A stretch of DNA of 64,000 nt from Silicimonas sp963779765 (GCA_963779765.1 CAVZZP010000002.1:1488001-1552000), one strand, 5' to 3'. Numbered from the stretch's first letter, positions 18,203 to 28,294 are shown. Notes: generated by a model not told the origin, from the letters alone. Numbers and translations: made by a program.

Positions 18203-18925
18203 ATGGCCCGTGTTGCACTGGTCACCGGAGGCTCGCGTGGCATCGGTGAAGCTATTTCCAAGGCTCTGAAAGCCGAAGGCTATGAGGTTGCCGCGACCTA
18301 TGCCGGCAACGACGAGAAGGCCCGCGCCTTCAGCGACGCGACCGGCATCAAGACCTATAAGTGGAACGTCGCCGATTACGAGGCGTCGAAAGCGGGGATC
18401 GCGCAGGTCGAGGCCGATCTTGGGCCGATCGATACCGTGGTGGCGAACGCGGGCATCACCAAGGATGCGATGTTTCACCGGATGACGCCCGAACAGTGGA
18501 AAGAGGTCATCGACACCAATCTCACTGGCGTCTTCAACACCGTCCACCCGGTCTGGCCGGGAATGCGCGACCGCAAGTTCGGGCGGGTCATCGTGATCTC
18601 GTCGATCAACGGGCAGAAGGGTCAGGCGGGCCAGGTGAACTATGCCGCGACGAAGGCGGGCGACCTGGGCATCGTCAAGTCGCTGGCCCAGGAAGGGGCG
18701 CGCGCGGGGATCACTGCGAACGCGATCTGTCCGGGCTACATCGCGACCGAGATGGTCATGGCGATCGACCAGAGCGTGCGCGACAAGATCGTTGCGGGCA
18801 TTCCAGCCGGTCGCCTCGGCACGCCCGAAGAAATCGCCCGGGTCGTGTGCTTCCTCGCATCCGAAGATTCGGGCTTCATCAATGGCTCGACCATTTCGGC
18901 CAACGGCGCACAGTTCTTCGTCTGA
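18203..18925 (+). CDS. phaB: Acetoacetyl-CoA reductase
   Basis: A 240-residue short-chain dehydrogenase that reduces acetoacetyl-CoA to (R)-3-hydroxybutyryl-CoA with NADPH. The cofactor site is TGGSRGIGEAIS. The catalytic set is Ser in VISSINGQKG and the YAATK motif in QVNYAATKAGDLG. The PhaB-type loop GQKGQAGQ and C-terminal SEDSGFINGSTISANGAQ are present. GGAGGAGG stands just before the ATG. It closes the phaAB unit and is followed by a strong hairpin terminator. Confidence 0.96.
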   Translation: MARVALVTGGSRGIGEAISKALKAEGYEVAATYAGNDEKARAFSDATGIKTYKWNVADYEASKAGIAQVEADLGPIDTVVANAGITKDAMFHRMTPEQWKEVIDTNLTGVFNTVHPVWPGMRDRKFGRVIVISSINGQKGQAGQVNYAATKAGDLGIVKSLAQEGARAGITANAICPGYIATEMVMAIDQSVRDKIVAGIPAGRLGTPEEIARVVCFLASEDSGFINGSTISANGAQFFV

Positions 18926-18946
18926 GGCGGTCTTACGTCAAGGATC

Positions 18947-18974
18947 GGGCCGGTTCCGAGGAACCGGCCCTTCG
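18947..18974 (+). terminator. Terminator after phaB
   Basis: GGGCCGGTTC (18947-18956) pairs with GAACCGGCCC (18961-18970) around the loop CGAG, and is followed by a short T-rich stretch (TTCGCATTCCTT). It lies 21 bases after the phaB stop. Confidence 0.75.
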
Positions 18975-19062
18975 CATTCCTTCAGTCACGACAGTCGCTT
19001 CCTGACGGGTTGCGCGCGTCCAGTATGCGCTGCGTCCGCCATGCGGGTCTGCCATACTGCGT

Positions 19063-19230
19063 TCAGTTGTCGCTGAGACGCTCGATTTCCTCTTTGATCT
19101 TGAGCTTCTGCCTCTTGAGAGCAGTGATCTGAAGGTCGTCGAATGACGGCGTTCGCTGCGCCATTTCGACTTCATCAGAGAGATGTTGGTGTTTCTTGCG
19201 GAGTTCCTGAATGTGGGCGTTCAGGCTCAT
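19063..19230 (-). CDS. YdcH/DUF465 family small protein
   Basis: A 55-residue highly charged helical protein of the DUF465 (YdcH) family, recognised from MSLNAHIQELRKKHQHLS and the C-terminal DLQITALKRQKLKIKEEI. A coiled coil is likely throughout. The ATG at 19230 is chosen over an upstream in-frame ATG because it has a perfect AGGAGG site and begins the conserved MSLN. Function is unknown. Confidence 0.88.
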   Translation of the reverse strand: MSLNAHIQELRKKHQHLSDEVEMAQRTPSFDDLQITALKRQKLKIKEEIERLSDN

Positions 19231-19331
19231 CGTCGTCCTCCTATTGGGTTCTCGACATTTCGAGTGCATCACGAAACGCGATTCGTGTCACGTCCCGCTC
19301 CCCAGGCTGGTCCGATTTCCCTAATCCGAGC

Positions 19332-20081
19332 TTAAATCTTCAGCGGCAGCGCTGCGCCCTCACGCAGAATGGCCTGCGCGGCCAGCGAATAGCTTTCCCC
19401 ATCCACCTCGTGAACAGCGCCGTCATGCAGCACGAGCGGCGCGTTCAGCCGAAGAGCACCCCGTGCGCCTTTCTTCGCCTGCACGATGACAAGCCGCGCG
19501 GGACGGGCGGAACGTGCGGCAAGAGGCTGGACCACCACATCGCCAGCACGGCCCTGGAGGGGTGCGAGGCAATCGGCCAGCCGGTCGGCGCGATGCACGA
19601 CAGTGATGTAACCGCCCGGCTTCACCCGGCGCAGCGCGGCGTCGAGCCAAAGGGTAAGCGGTGCGGTTTCTCCCCTCCCTGCCTCCCGATGAGGATCCCA
19701 GGCTTCGCTGCCATTCCTTCGGTCGAAGAACGGAGGATTGGTCATCACATGGTCGAACGACGCCGACGCCAGCTCCGGGGGAGGGAAGAACGCATCGGCT
19801 TCGATCACGCGCGCCTGGAAGCCGTTGGCGTGAAGGTTCGCCCGCGCAAGTCCGACCGAGGCCGCGTTAAGTTCCACCCCTGTCACACTCAGACCATCAA
19901 TGCGCGACAGGAGACAGAGCATTGCCACCCCCGAACCGCAACCAAGGTCCAGGATCGACTGCCCCGGCCGCGCGGGGACCGCTGCGGCCAGAAAGACAGG
20001 GTCGGCTCCCGCGCGGTATCCGCTGACGGGCTGGATTACAGAAAGGCGGCCGCCCAGGAACCGATCGGTCTGCGCGATCAC
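19332..20081 (-). CDS. TrmN6-like tRNA1(Val) adenine-N6 methyltransferase
   Basis: A 249-residue SAM-dependent methyltransferase of the YfiC/TrmN6 type. The start VIAQTDRFLGGRLSVIQPVSGYRAGADPVFLAAAV is typical for the group. The SAM site is ILDLGCGSGVAMLCL, and the N6-adenine catalytic motif is NPPFFDRRNG. The GTG at 20081 overlaps the stop of the DUF2007 gene (GTGA), so the longer open frame upstream is not used. It could instead be an HemK-like MTase of other substrate, but NPPF with the conserved N terminus favours tRNA. Confidence 0.85.
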   Translation of the reverse strand: MIAQTDRFLGGRLSVIQPVSGYRAGADPVFLAAAVPARPGQSILDLGCGSGVAMLCLLSRIDGLSVTGVELNAASVGLARANLHANGFQARVIEADAFFPPPELASASFDHVMTNPPFFDRRNGSEAWDPHREAGRGETAPLTLWLDAALRRVKPGGYITVVHRADRLADCLAPLQGRAGDVVVQPLAARSARPARLVIVQAKKGARGALRLNAPLVLHDGAVHEVDGESYSLAAQAILREGAALPLKI

Positions 20082-20293
20082 ATGCCGGTCTCCACGTCGT
20101 TGTCCCTGAGGACCGCCGATGCGCGGAAATGGTCGGAGTCCCGAACCATCAACCTGCGCGGAAGGATCCCGAGCGACCCCTCGAGGACACTCATGTGGAC
20201 GTCCATCTGAAAGCAGTCTATACCCTCGCCGTCGAGAAGGGCCGTGACGAAGGCGATCACTGTCGGATCCGTGGTGCGCAAGAGCTCTCTCAT
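20078..20293 (-). CDS. DUF2007 domain protein
   Basis: A 71-residue protein of the DUF2007 (putative signal-transducing) family, with MRELLRTTDPTVIAFVTALLDGEGI and the later RRLMVRDSDHFRASAVL pattern. It is small, soluble and ferredoxin-like in predicted fold. It overlaps the methyltransferase gene start by four bases and is divergent from the polyprenyl synthase. Its role is unknown. Confidence 0.85.
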   Translation of the reverse strand: MRELLRTTDPTVIAFVTALLDGEGIDCFQMDVHMSVLEGSLGILPRRLMVRDSDHFRASAVLRDNDVETGM

Positions 20294-20348
20294 GGGATGG
20301 AAATAAGGACAGGACGCCCGTGTTGTCGAGCGGTCTGATACGCTTTTG

Positions 20349-21353
20349 ATGAGCCTGGACACCGAGACGTCCTTCAAGCCGCACGAAAGGCTGGCCGCCG
20401 TCCTCCAGGACGATCTTGCGGCAGTCGATCGGCTTATTCGCGAACGCATGGCCTCCGAGACCGCGCCGCGCATTCCCGAAGTCACCGCGCACCTCGTCAA
20501 CGCCGGCGGCAAGCGGGTCCGTCCCATGCTGACGCTCGCTTCCGCGCGACTCTGCGGCTATGAGGGCGACGATCACCACAGGCTGGCCGCGACCGTCGAG
20601 TTCATCCACACAGCCACACTTCTGCACGACGATGTCGTAGACGAAAGCCGCCAGCGGCGTGGCCGACCGACCGCCAACCTTCTCTGGGACAACAAGTCCT
20701 CGGTCCTTGTCGGCGACTATCTCTTTGCGCGGTCCTTCAAGCTGATGGTCGAGACCGGATCGCTCCGTGTCCTCGACATCCTGTCCGATGCCGCCGCGAC
20801 GATCGCCGAGGGAGAGGTTCTGCAACTGACGGCAGCGGCGAACCTTTCGACCACGGAAGAAATCTATCTGAAGGTCGTGCGCGGCAAGACAGCCGCCTTG
20901 TTTGCCGCCGCCTGCGAGGTAGGAGGTGTCATTGCCGCCGTGCCGGAGGCGCAAGTGGTGGCTCTGCGGACTTACGGCGATGCGCTCGGGATCGCGTTTC
21001 AGATGGCAGACGATCTTCTCGACTACGAAGGCGACACGGCGCTGACGGGCAAGAACCTGGGCGATGATTTCCGCGAGCGCAAGCTGACGCTGCCGGTCAT
21101 CAAGGCTGTCGCCAGAGGCGACGCAGAGGAACGGTCGTTCTGGAAGCGTACGATAGAAAAGGGCGACCAGCGCGACGGAGATCTGGCGCAGGCGATGGAC
21201 CTGATCCAGCGCCACGGGACGCTGGAAGAAACGCGGACCGAGGCTCTGGCGTGGTCGAACCGGGCGAAATCCGCACTTGAAGTGCTGCCTGAACACGAGC
21301 TTCGCGACTTGATGGCGGATCTGGCCGATTACGTGGTGGCACGGATCAGTTGA
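20349..21353 (+). CDS. Polyprenyl (octa/decaprenyl) diphosphate synthase
   Basis: A 334-residue trans-isoprenyl diphosphate synthase that makes the ubiquinone side chain. Both aspartate-rich motifs are present: DDVVDESRQRRGRPTAN (first, about 92) and DDLLDYEGD (second, about 220). GGKRVRPML and the KTAALFAAACEVG helix are also typical. The chain length is not determined by sight, but ubiquinone-10 is usual in this group. The ATG at 20349 is preferred over the adjacent TTG. Its 3' end overlaps convergent ispE by eight bases. Confidence 0.93.
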   Translation: MSLDTETSFKPHERLAAVLQDDLAAVDRLIRERMASETAPRIPEVTAHLVNAGGKRVRPMLTLASARLCGYEGDDHHRLAATVEFIHTATLLHDDVVDESRQRRGRPTANLLWDNKSSVLVGDYLFARSFKLMVETGSLRVLDILSDAAATIAEGEVLQLTAAANLSTTEEIYLKVVRGKTAALFAAACEVGGVIAAVPEAQVVALRTYGDALGIAFQMADDLLDYEGDTALTGKNLGDDFRERKLTLPVIKAVARGDAEERSFWKRTIEKGDQRDGDLAQAMDLIQRHGTLEETRTEALAWSNRAKSALEVLPEHELRDLMADLADYVVARIS

Positions 21354-22206
21354 TCGCCGTCGCCCGGACCCACCACCGAGAATGGTCTTGGGTCAGCATC
21401 TCGGCCGCCCTGTGTGCGGCAGAACCCCCCTTGAACACGCCCCAGCATGTACTGCCCGACCCGGACATGTTTGCGGTTCGGCAGTCCGGCGACGACCGCA
21501 GTGCGTCGAGGACATTTCCGATCTCGGCGACCTCTTCCGTTGCGCAGGCGGTCAGGTCGTTTCCCTGGGCGGACAGCCAGGCCTGAAAGGTCTCGAAGTC
21601 CCAACCCGTTCTCAAGTCGTCCATGCCGACGGCGTCGGCGCCGTGGCTGCTGTCGAACAACGAAAATACCCTTGGCGTCGATACGTGGCGACCAGGGTTC
21701 ACCAGAACGAGCCAAAGCGGCGGCAGCGCCGGCACCGGGTCCAGACGCTCGCCGATGCCCCGCATCCGTAGGGGAGCCGGCCCGGCCATGCAGGCCGGCA
21801 CATCCGCGCCGAGAGACAAGGTTTCGGTCGGTGTCGGCAGAGGGACGTCCCAGAGGAGAGCCAGCGCCTTCAGGGCCGCGGCAGCATCCGCCGAACCTCC
21901 TCCGATTCCTGCGCCGTGCGGAAGGTTCTTCTCGAGCCTCAGGCGTGCGCCCGCGTCGACGTTCCGCAAGGATTGCATAAGACGCGCGGCCCGGACCACG
22001 AGGTTGGTCTCGTCCGTCGGCACGCCATCCTGAAACGGCCCTTCGACGACAAGCTCCAGCCGGTCAGCAGGCTCGACGCGAAGGACGTCGCCGACATCGC
22101 GGGCGAACACCACGAGGCTGTCCAGAAGGTGATACCCGTCGTCCCGACGGCCGGTGACATGAAGCGTCAGGTTGATCTTCGCAGGCGCAAAGACCTCAAC
22201 CGTCAT
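21346..22206 (-). CDS. ispE: 4-diphosphocytidyl-2-C-methyl-D-erythritol kinase
   Basis: A 286-residue GHMP kinase of the non-mevalonate isoprenoid pathway. The N-terminal FAPAKINLTLHVTGRRDDGYH and the ATP-binding PHGAGIGGGSADAAAAL are diagnostic, as is the C-terminal MSGSGSTCWGVF. It overlaps the TPR-protein gene upstream by 11 bases and the polyprenyl synthase 3' end by 8 bases in convergent orientation. It thus sits next to another isoprenoid gene. Confidence 0.95.
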   Translation of the reverse strand: MTVEVFAPAKINLTLHVTGRRDDGYHLLDSLVVFARDVGDVLRVEPADRLELVVEGPFQDGVPTDETNLVVRAARLMQSLRNVDAGARLRLEKNLPHGAGIGGGSADAAAALKALALLWDVPLPTPTETLSLGADVPACMAGPAPLRMRGIGERLDPVPALPPLWLVLVNPGRHVSTPRVFSLFDSSHGADAVGMDDLRTGWDFETFQAWLSAQGNDLTACATEEVAEIGNVLDALRSSPDCRTANMSGSGSTCWGVFKGGSAAHRAAEMLTQDHSRWWVRATAIN

Positions 22207-23906
22207 TCGCGACCTTCTGCAAGGGCTCTGCACCTTCTTCCTCAAGCACCTTGTCGAGGCCGACCTCGATCTTGCGCCTGATGCGGTCGGCGTCCACGTC
22301 GCCCGTGTCATTGTCCTCCGAGGTGAAGGACAGGGCGCGCTGCCACTGGAACTGCGCCTCGCGCTTGCGGCCGACGGCCCAGTAGACGTCGCCCAGGTGG
22401 TCGTTGACGATGGGGTCGATCGCCATGCGTTCGACGGCCTTCTCCATATGGCCGACGGCCTCCTCGTAGCGGCCCAAGCGGTAAAGGCCCCAGCCGAGGG
22501 AATCGATGATGTAGCCCGAGTCCGGCCGCAGCGCGACGGCGCGCTCGATCAGCTCCAGCGCCTCGTCATAGTTCTCTTCTTTCTCGAGGTAGGAGTAGCC
22601 AAGATAGTTCATCACCTGCGGCTGCTCCGGTCGCAATTCCAGCGCCTTGAGGAAATCGGCTTCGGCCTTCTCCCACTCGTCGGTCCGCTCGTACGAGATG
22701 CCGCGCGCGAAATAGATGATCCAGTGCTGCTCTTCCGGCTGCTGGATCAGGGCGATGGCATCCGAATAGGGACCGATGGCTTCGGCAAAACGGTCCATGC
22801 CCCGCAGCGTGTCACCAAGCGTGACGTGGACGAGGGGAAGTTCCGAATGGCTTTTGGCAAGCTGGCGCAGAACCTCGATCGCGGCATCCTCGCGACCGGC
22901 CTGCCTCAACGCCTCGGCGCGGCCCAGTTCGGCGGAGTGGAAAGCGGGATCCTCGCGCGGGACGGTATCGTAGACCTGGGTCGCAAGGTCGAAGCGGCCA
23001 AGCGACTCCAGAAGCTCGGCCGTCATCAGCAGAGCGTCCATGTGATCGGGACGCAGCGCCAGTGCCATACGCGTATAGATCAGGGTGTAATCTTCCTGCG
23101 CCTCGCTGCGCAGGGCGCTGGCGATCGAGAAGTAAACCTCGGCAAGTCCGTCGACAGGTGTGCGGACGGCGTCGAAGGCCAAAGTGTCGCCGGCTGCCAG
23201 TCGGTCGCGCATCGTCTCGAGATAGGGGTCAAGCGAGGTGCCGAAGCTTTCCTCGATCAGATCGAGCGCGTCCTCGTTCCGCTCAAGCTGGCTCAGGACC
23301 TCGGCATAGGCGACGACGCCCCGGCGGGTCACGCGGATGGTGCGTCCGCTCTCGCCCGAGAAGAGTTCGGCAGCACCTTCGAAGTCGCCGACCGAGGCAA
23401 GGGCAAGCGCCTTGTGGTAGAGCCCGAAGGCTTCGACGCCTTCGTTCGACGGCGACTCCGTCGAAGGCGGTCAGAGCCTCGGTCATCTGTCCGTCACCGA
23501 CCAGGGCCCATGCCTTTGCAAGGCCGTCGAACAGCGGGCCGACCTTCATGCCCCCGTCGATGCCGGAGACGATACCTTTCCAGTCGTCGCGCCGCGCCAT
23601 GTCGCCGATCAGCATGAGACCGACGAGCTGGTTCTCGGACTTGGCCTCGAAGGCCCGACGCGCGATCTGAGCCGCGCGGTCAAGATCGCCGAGACCCAGA
23701 TACGCCGTTGCAGCGTTCTCGAGCAGCGGGACGTTCGAGGGGTCGCGCACGATGGCGCGGGCGTAGTAGTCCGCCGCCTCGTCGAAGTCGCTCGACAACA
23801 TCGCCGAGCGCGCCGCCAAGTATCCACCGGCGTCCTGAGCCACGGCGGCCGGTGCCGAAAGCGTTGCAAGAAGCGCGAGTGTCGTCGTGATGCGGGCCAT
23901 CGCCAT
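22196..23906 (-). CDS. Secreted TPR-repeat protein, frameshifted near 23450
   Basis: A protein of about 569 residues built of tetratricopeptide repeats. It starts with a signal peptide (MAMARITTTLALLATLSAPAAVAQD). Repeats are visible at DFDEAADYYARAIVRDPSN, at ALELRPEQPQVMNYLGYSYLEK and at LRPDSGYIIDSLGWGLYRLGRYEEA. The frame changes within ALTAFDGVA-SNEGVEAFGLYH; one extra base at about 23448-23453 restores it. A periplasmic or outer-membrane scaffold role (as for PilF-, BamD- or HemY-like TPR proteins) is possible. It overlaps ispE. Confidence 0.82.
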
Positions 23907-24029
23907 GCCGAAAATCCCTGCTATTTCGCCGGAGAGCCTAGTGCCGCCCCGGACGTGACGCAATGCGGCGGACCTTCGCGGGCGCAAGGCCTGACGGAAG
24001 TGTTACCTTCCGGGCGACAACGTGAACGC

Positions 24030-25683
24030 TCACATATTCGGGTAGTTGGGCCCGTCGCCCCCCTGCGGAGTGGTCCAGACGATGTTCTGAAGGGGATCCT
24101 TGATGTCGCAGGTCTTGCAGTGCACGCAGTTCTGGAAGTTGATCTGGAACCGCGTCTCGGTGCCCTCCCCGACGAATTCATAGACGCCGGCAGGACAATA
24201 GCGCTGCGAGGGACCGGCGAACCGCGGCAAGTTCACCTCCACGGGGACGGAGGGGATCCTTCAGCTTCAGGTGCGACGGCTGGCTTTCTTCGTGATTGGT
24301 GAACGAGAAGCTTACGTTCGTGAGCCGGTCGAAGGACAGCACCCCGTCGGGCTTCGGGTAGACGATCGGCTGATGCTGATCGGCGGGCTCCGTCGCCTCG
24401 GCATCTGTCTTGCCGTGCTTCAAAGTTCCGAACAGGCTCGTGCCGCCCAAAAGGGTCTGGAACCACATGTCGAACCCGCCGAGGGCGAGGCCGCCGAGCG
24501 GGCCGTACTTGGCGTTGAGGGGCGCCACGTTCCGGACGCGACGCAGATCCTTTCCGACGACGCCGGAGCGCAGCGTATTGTCGTAGTCCGAGAGGATATC
24601 GCCCGAACGCCCGGCGCGGATGGCCGAGACCGCCGCCTCGGCTGCCTCGATCCCCGAATGCATCGCGTTGTGGTTGCCCTTGATCCGCGGCAGGTTCACG
24701 AGACCGGACGCACACCCGAGGATCGCGCCGCCCGGGAAGGCGGATTGCGGGATGGACTGAAAACCACCCTTCGTCACAGCGCGCGCGCCATAGGCGGTGC
24801 GCTTGCCGCCCTCAAGCACCTTCGCGATGGCCGGGTGGTGCTTGAAGCGCTGAAATTCCAAGTAGGGGTTCAGGTAGGGATTCTTGTAATTCAGGTCGAC
24901 GATGTAGCCGACGTAGACCTGGTTGCTGTCGAGGTGGTACATGAACGACCCGCCGGACTGCTTCCAGCCAAGGGGCCACCCCATCGTGTGCAGAACGAGG
25001 CCCTCGTCGTGGTTCTCGGGCCTGACCTCCCAGATCTCCTTCATGCCCAGACCGAACTTCTGAAAGTCCGAGTTCGACGCAAGATCATACTTCGCGATGA
25101 CTTCTTTCGAGAGCGACCCCCTCACCCCTTCGGAGAGAAAGACGTACTTGCCGAGAAGCTCCATCCCAGGCTCGGTGCCCTCGCCATAGCTGCCGTCTGG
25201 CTCGAGGCCGAAGACGCCGGCGACGACGCCTCTCACTTCGCCATTCTCGCCGTAGACCAGTTCGGAGCAGGACATGCCGGGGAAGATCTCGACGCCCAGA
25301 GCCTCGGCCTGCTCGGCCATCCAGCGGCATACGTTGCCCATGGAAACGATGTAGTTTCCGTGGTTGTTCATCAGTGGCGGCATCAGGAAGTTGGGGATGC
25401 GCAGCTTTCCCCCCTCGCCGAGAACGTAGAACTTGTCCTTCTTCACCTCGACCTTGACCGGTGCGCCCCGCTCCTTCCAGTCGGGGAACAGACGCGTCAG
25501 ACCGGACGGGTCCAGCACGGCGCCGGACAGGATGTGGGCACCGACCTCGGACCCCTTTTCCAGCACCACGACGCTCAGGTCGGCATCGAGCTGTTTCAGC
25601 CGGATCGCTGCGGACAGGCCGGCCGGCCCGGCGCCCACGATGACGACATCGTATTCCATGCTTTCGCGCTCGATTCCGGACAT
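24030..25683 (-). CDS. Electron transfer flavoprotein-ubiquinone oxidoreductase, frameshifted at 24252-24255
   Basis: An ETF:ubiquinone oxidoreductase of about 550 residues once corrected, linking acyl-CoA and amine dehydrogenase electrons to ubiquinone at the inner membrane. Motifs are the FAD site DVVIVGAGPAGLSAAIRL, the ubiquinone-binding region, and a C-terminal 4Fe-4S cluster: CPAGVYEF and NCVHCKTCDIKDP. The frame breaks at a GGGG run (minus-strand CCCC); three bases give KDPSVPVEVNLPRF. Both halves are otherwise perfectly conserved, so a sequence error is likely. Confidence 0.92.
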
Positions 25684-25785
25684 TCCGACAGGTCCCCTCG
25701 CGGTTGGATCAACGGGTTCCTGCCTACCGTCCTTCGCGTCGGAAGGTCAAACGAAACGCCGTGTCATACAGGGGTCAACCCGGGA

Positions 25786-25814
25786 TTGACTTGTCGGGTC
25801 CTACCTGTGACTAA
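25786..25814 (+). promoter_or_regulatory. Candidate greA promoter
   Basis: TTGACT (25786-25791) with a weak -10 (GACTAA, 25809-25814) after 17 bases. It is about 50 bases upstream of the greA ATG and in the gap to the divergent ETF-QO gene. The -10 is poor, so this is a weak call. Confidence 0.3.
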
Positions 25815-25863
25815 AGCCCGGTTCTGACCGTCCGAGGCAACCCCGAGAGTCCAAGGAACCTTC

Positions 25864-26334
25864 ATGGACAAGATACCGCTGACCCGCGCGGGGCACACCG
25901 CGCTGAACGATGAATTGAAGAAGCTGAAGTCCGTCGAGCGCCCTGCGGTGATCCGGGCCATCGCCGAGGCGCGCGAGCACGGCGACCTGTCCGAGAACGC
26001 CGAATATCACGCCGCACGCGAGAAGCAGAGCTTCATCGAAGGCCGCGTGAAGGAGCTTGAGGGCGTTTTGTCGCTGGCCGAAGTCATCGACCCGGCCTCG
26101 CTGTCCGGCACTGTCAAGTTCGGTGCGACGGTGACCCTCGTGGACGAGGATTCGGACGAGGAGCGGACCTATCAGATCGTCGGCGAGCCCGAGGCGGACA
26201 TCGAGAACGGTCGGCTGAACGTCAGATCGCCGCTTGCCCGCGCCCTGATCGGCAAGGATGAGGGCGACAGCGTCGAGGTTCGCACGCCGGGTGGCGAAAA
26301 GAGCTATGAGATCCTGAAGATCGAATTCGTCTGA
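25864..26334 (+). CDS. greA: Transcription elongation factor GreA
   Basis: A 156-residue transcript-cleavage factor that rescues backtracked RNA polymerase. The N-terminal antiparallel coiled coil carries the acidic tip residues in AREHGDLSENAEYHAAREKQ. The C-terminal FKBP-like domain contains SPLARALIGKDEGDSVEV. AAGGAA lies upstream of the ATG. It is followed six bases later by a membrane protein gene, and the two are probably cotranscribed. Confidence 0.97.
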   Translation: MDKIPLTRAGHTALNDELKKLKSVERPAVIRAIAEAREHGDLSENAEYHAAREKQSFIEGRVKELEGVLSLAEVIDPASLSGTVKFGATVTLVDEDSDEERTYQIVGEPEADIENGRLNVRSPLARALIGKDEGDSVEVRTPGGEKSYEILKIEFV

Positions 26335-26340
26335 GGACCT

Positions 26341-27366
26341 ATGTCCGGCAACCGTCCCGAACCTCCCGTCGACCTGGGAATCTACAGCCGCATGAACACC
26401 GGCGGCGGGCTGGACCCGGCCGACAAGGTGGCGATCGTGGTGACCGGCCTTTGGCTGGCGCTGTGCCTTCTGTTCCTTCTCGTCGTCGGTCTTGGCACCG
26501 GATCGTCGCTCGGGCCCCTGCGGTTTCTCGTCCTCCTGATGGTGGTCGGTCTGCCTATCGCGCTGATCTGGATCGGCTCGATCGCGCTCAAGAGTGCGCG
26601 TATCATCCGTGAGGAAAGCGAACGGCTTCAGGCGTCGATGGACGCCATGCGCCAGATCTACATCAGTCAGGCGCAGATGGCCGCGACGGCCATGGGACCG
26701 AACGTCGAGCGCAAGATCGACGAGATCGTGAAGGGACAGAAGCGTGCCGAGGACGTGCTGGCGAGCTTCGCCTCTGCTCGTCCCTCCGCCACGTCCGCCC
26801 CGCGTCCGACCAGCACACCTCCGACGCCCCCCGCCCGCGCGGAGGAGGAGCAGCCCGGTCTCGCCCTCACCACGCCGCCGGGTGCCGCCGAGATCACCGT
26901 TTCGACCGAGGACATCGTCACCGCGATGAACTTCCCCGAGACGGCAGAGGACCGCGAAGGCTTTGCCGCCCTGCGGCGCGCGCTGACTGACCGGCGGGTG
27001 TCGACTCTGATCCGCGCCAGCCAGGATGTGCTGACGCTTCTCAGTCAGGACGGGATCTACATGGACGACCTTGTTCCAGACAGGTCGCGGCCCGAGATCT
27101 GGCGTCGCTTCGCGGGCGGCGAACGCGGGCCCGCCATCGCAGGCTTGGGCGGCATCAGGGATCGGTCGTCTCTCGCGCTCAGTTCGTCGCGGATGCGGCA
27201 GGACACCATATTCCGCGACGCCGCCCACCATTTCCTGCGCGCCTTCGACAAGACCTTCACGAACATCGCGGAAGACCTTTCGGATCAGGAGATCGCGGCG
27301 CTGGCCGAAACCCGGACTGCACGCGCGTTCATGCTTCTGGGACGGGTTTCAGGAATTTTCGACTGA
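26341..27366 (+). CDS. Conserved hypothetical membrane protein
   Basis: A 341-residue protein not recognised by name. Two membrane helices are visible (about 29-52 and 59-81), then a charged, probably coiled-coil segment (about 84-130), a Pro/Ala-rich linker with repeated S/T-P (about 150-175), and a soluble C-terminal domain (about 190-341) with RRALTDRRVSTLIRASQDVL. The start directly follows greA and uses ATG after GAGGACCT. The topology suggests an inner-membrane protein with a cytosolic C terminus. No enzymatic motif is visible. Confidence 0.75.
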   Translation: MSGNRPEPPVDLGIYSRMNTGGGLDPADKVAIVVTGLWLALCLLFLLVVGLGTGSSLGPLRFLVLLMVVGLPIALIWIGSIALKSARIIREESERLQASMDAMRQIYISQAQMAATAMGPNVERKIDEIVKGQKRAEDVLASFASARPSATSAPRPTSTPPTPPARAEEEQPGLALTTPPGAAEITVSTEDIVTAMNFPETAEDREGFAALRRALTDRRVSTLIRASQDVLTLLSQDGIYMDDLVPDRSRPEIWRRFAGGERGPAIAGLGGIRDRSSLALSSSRMRQDTIFRDAAHHFLRAFDKTFTNIAEDLSDQEIAALAETRTARAFMLLGRVSGIFD

Positions 27367-28207
27367 TCAGATCAGCCAGTCGTCCTCGTCTTCAGCGTCG
27401 AGTTGGGCCATATCGCCTTCTTCGACGAAGATCAGGGGAAGGAACAAGAGTTCAGGCTCGCTTGTGAACACCTCGCCCGTCCCCCGGTCGTCATCGCCGT
27501 CGTCGTCCTCGTCGGGAAGCTGACCCGCAGCCGCGATCGCGCCGCCGCCCGAGAAGATGCCGAACACGAGCGCCAGAAGGGCGGCAAGGATGCCCAGCAC
27601 GCCACCGCCACCACCGCCGTCACCGCCTCCTGTCTCGGCACTGATCCCAGCGCCGCCACTGACGTCGTTCGGAGATTTCGGGCGCAGCATCGTTCGGGTC
27701 GCGGCCGTACAGGTACTGCGCACCCGCGATGTCGCCGTCGCCAAGATCGTCGGCGTAGATCACGGGGTTCATGATCTCGGTCCGGTCGCTGACATGATTG
27801 AGACCGATCATGTGTCCGATCTCGTGCAGGGCCACGGCGTAGAAATCGACTCCGCCGTCATCGCCGTAGGGCGACCACGTCAGATCCGAGCTGAAGCTGA
27901 TCGTCCCGCCCTGGATGACGTCGATCGTTCCCCGGTCCACATAGGTGTAATACGCCTGGCCTGCCGCACCGCCGATGTCGTCGACGAACAGGTTCACGTC
28001 AGCGCCCGTCGACACCATCTGGAAGTCGACCGAGGCGACGCTTTCCCAGGCATCGAACGCGGCCTTGAGGGCGGCGCTGAATTGAGTCTCGGATGTCCCG
28101 CTTGCGATCGAAAGGTCGTCAAAGACGTCGGCGGACCAGGTGATCTGGCCGCTCGGCTCACCGAGGGTGGGTTCGCCCCACTTAAGATTGCCGGCACTGT
28201 ACGTCAT
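27367..28207 (-). CDS. Matrixin-family (M10-type) zinc metalloprotease, frameshifted near 27671
   Basis: A protease of about 279 residues after correction. The zinc-binding HEIGHMIGLNH lies at about 128-138 and the Met-turn EIMNPVIY at about 145. There is no N-terminal signal peptide; the start is MTYSAGNLKWGEP. The C-terminal part (after the break, GGGDGGGGGG then a hydrophobic segment, then an acidic tail with DEDDDGDDD) is in another frame, and one extra base in CC restores APEISNDVSGG. The C-terminal hydrophobic segment suggests membrane anchoring, and the acidic tail may bind calcium. The substrate is unknown. Confidence 0.8.
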
Positions 28208-28294
28208 ACCAACCTCTCAGCCTGCCCCCTCAGAGCGGTAACTTCCCTTAGTCGAGGGTTCGACAGGAAACAACGGAACAATTCGTTACCGAAT

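Noticed and set aside
24271..25827. Plus-strand open frame opposite ETF-QO (518 codons)
   Set aside because: No recognisable motif and antisense to a conserved enzyme.
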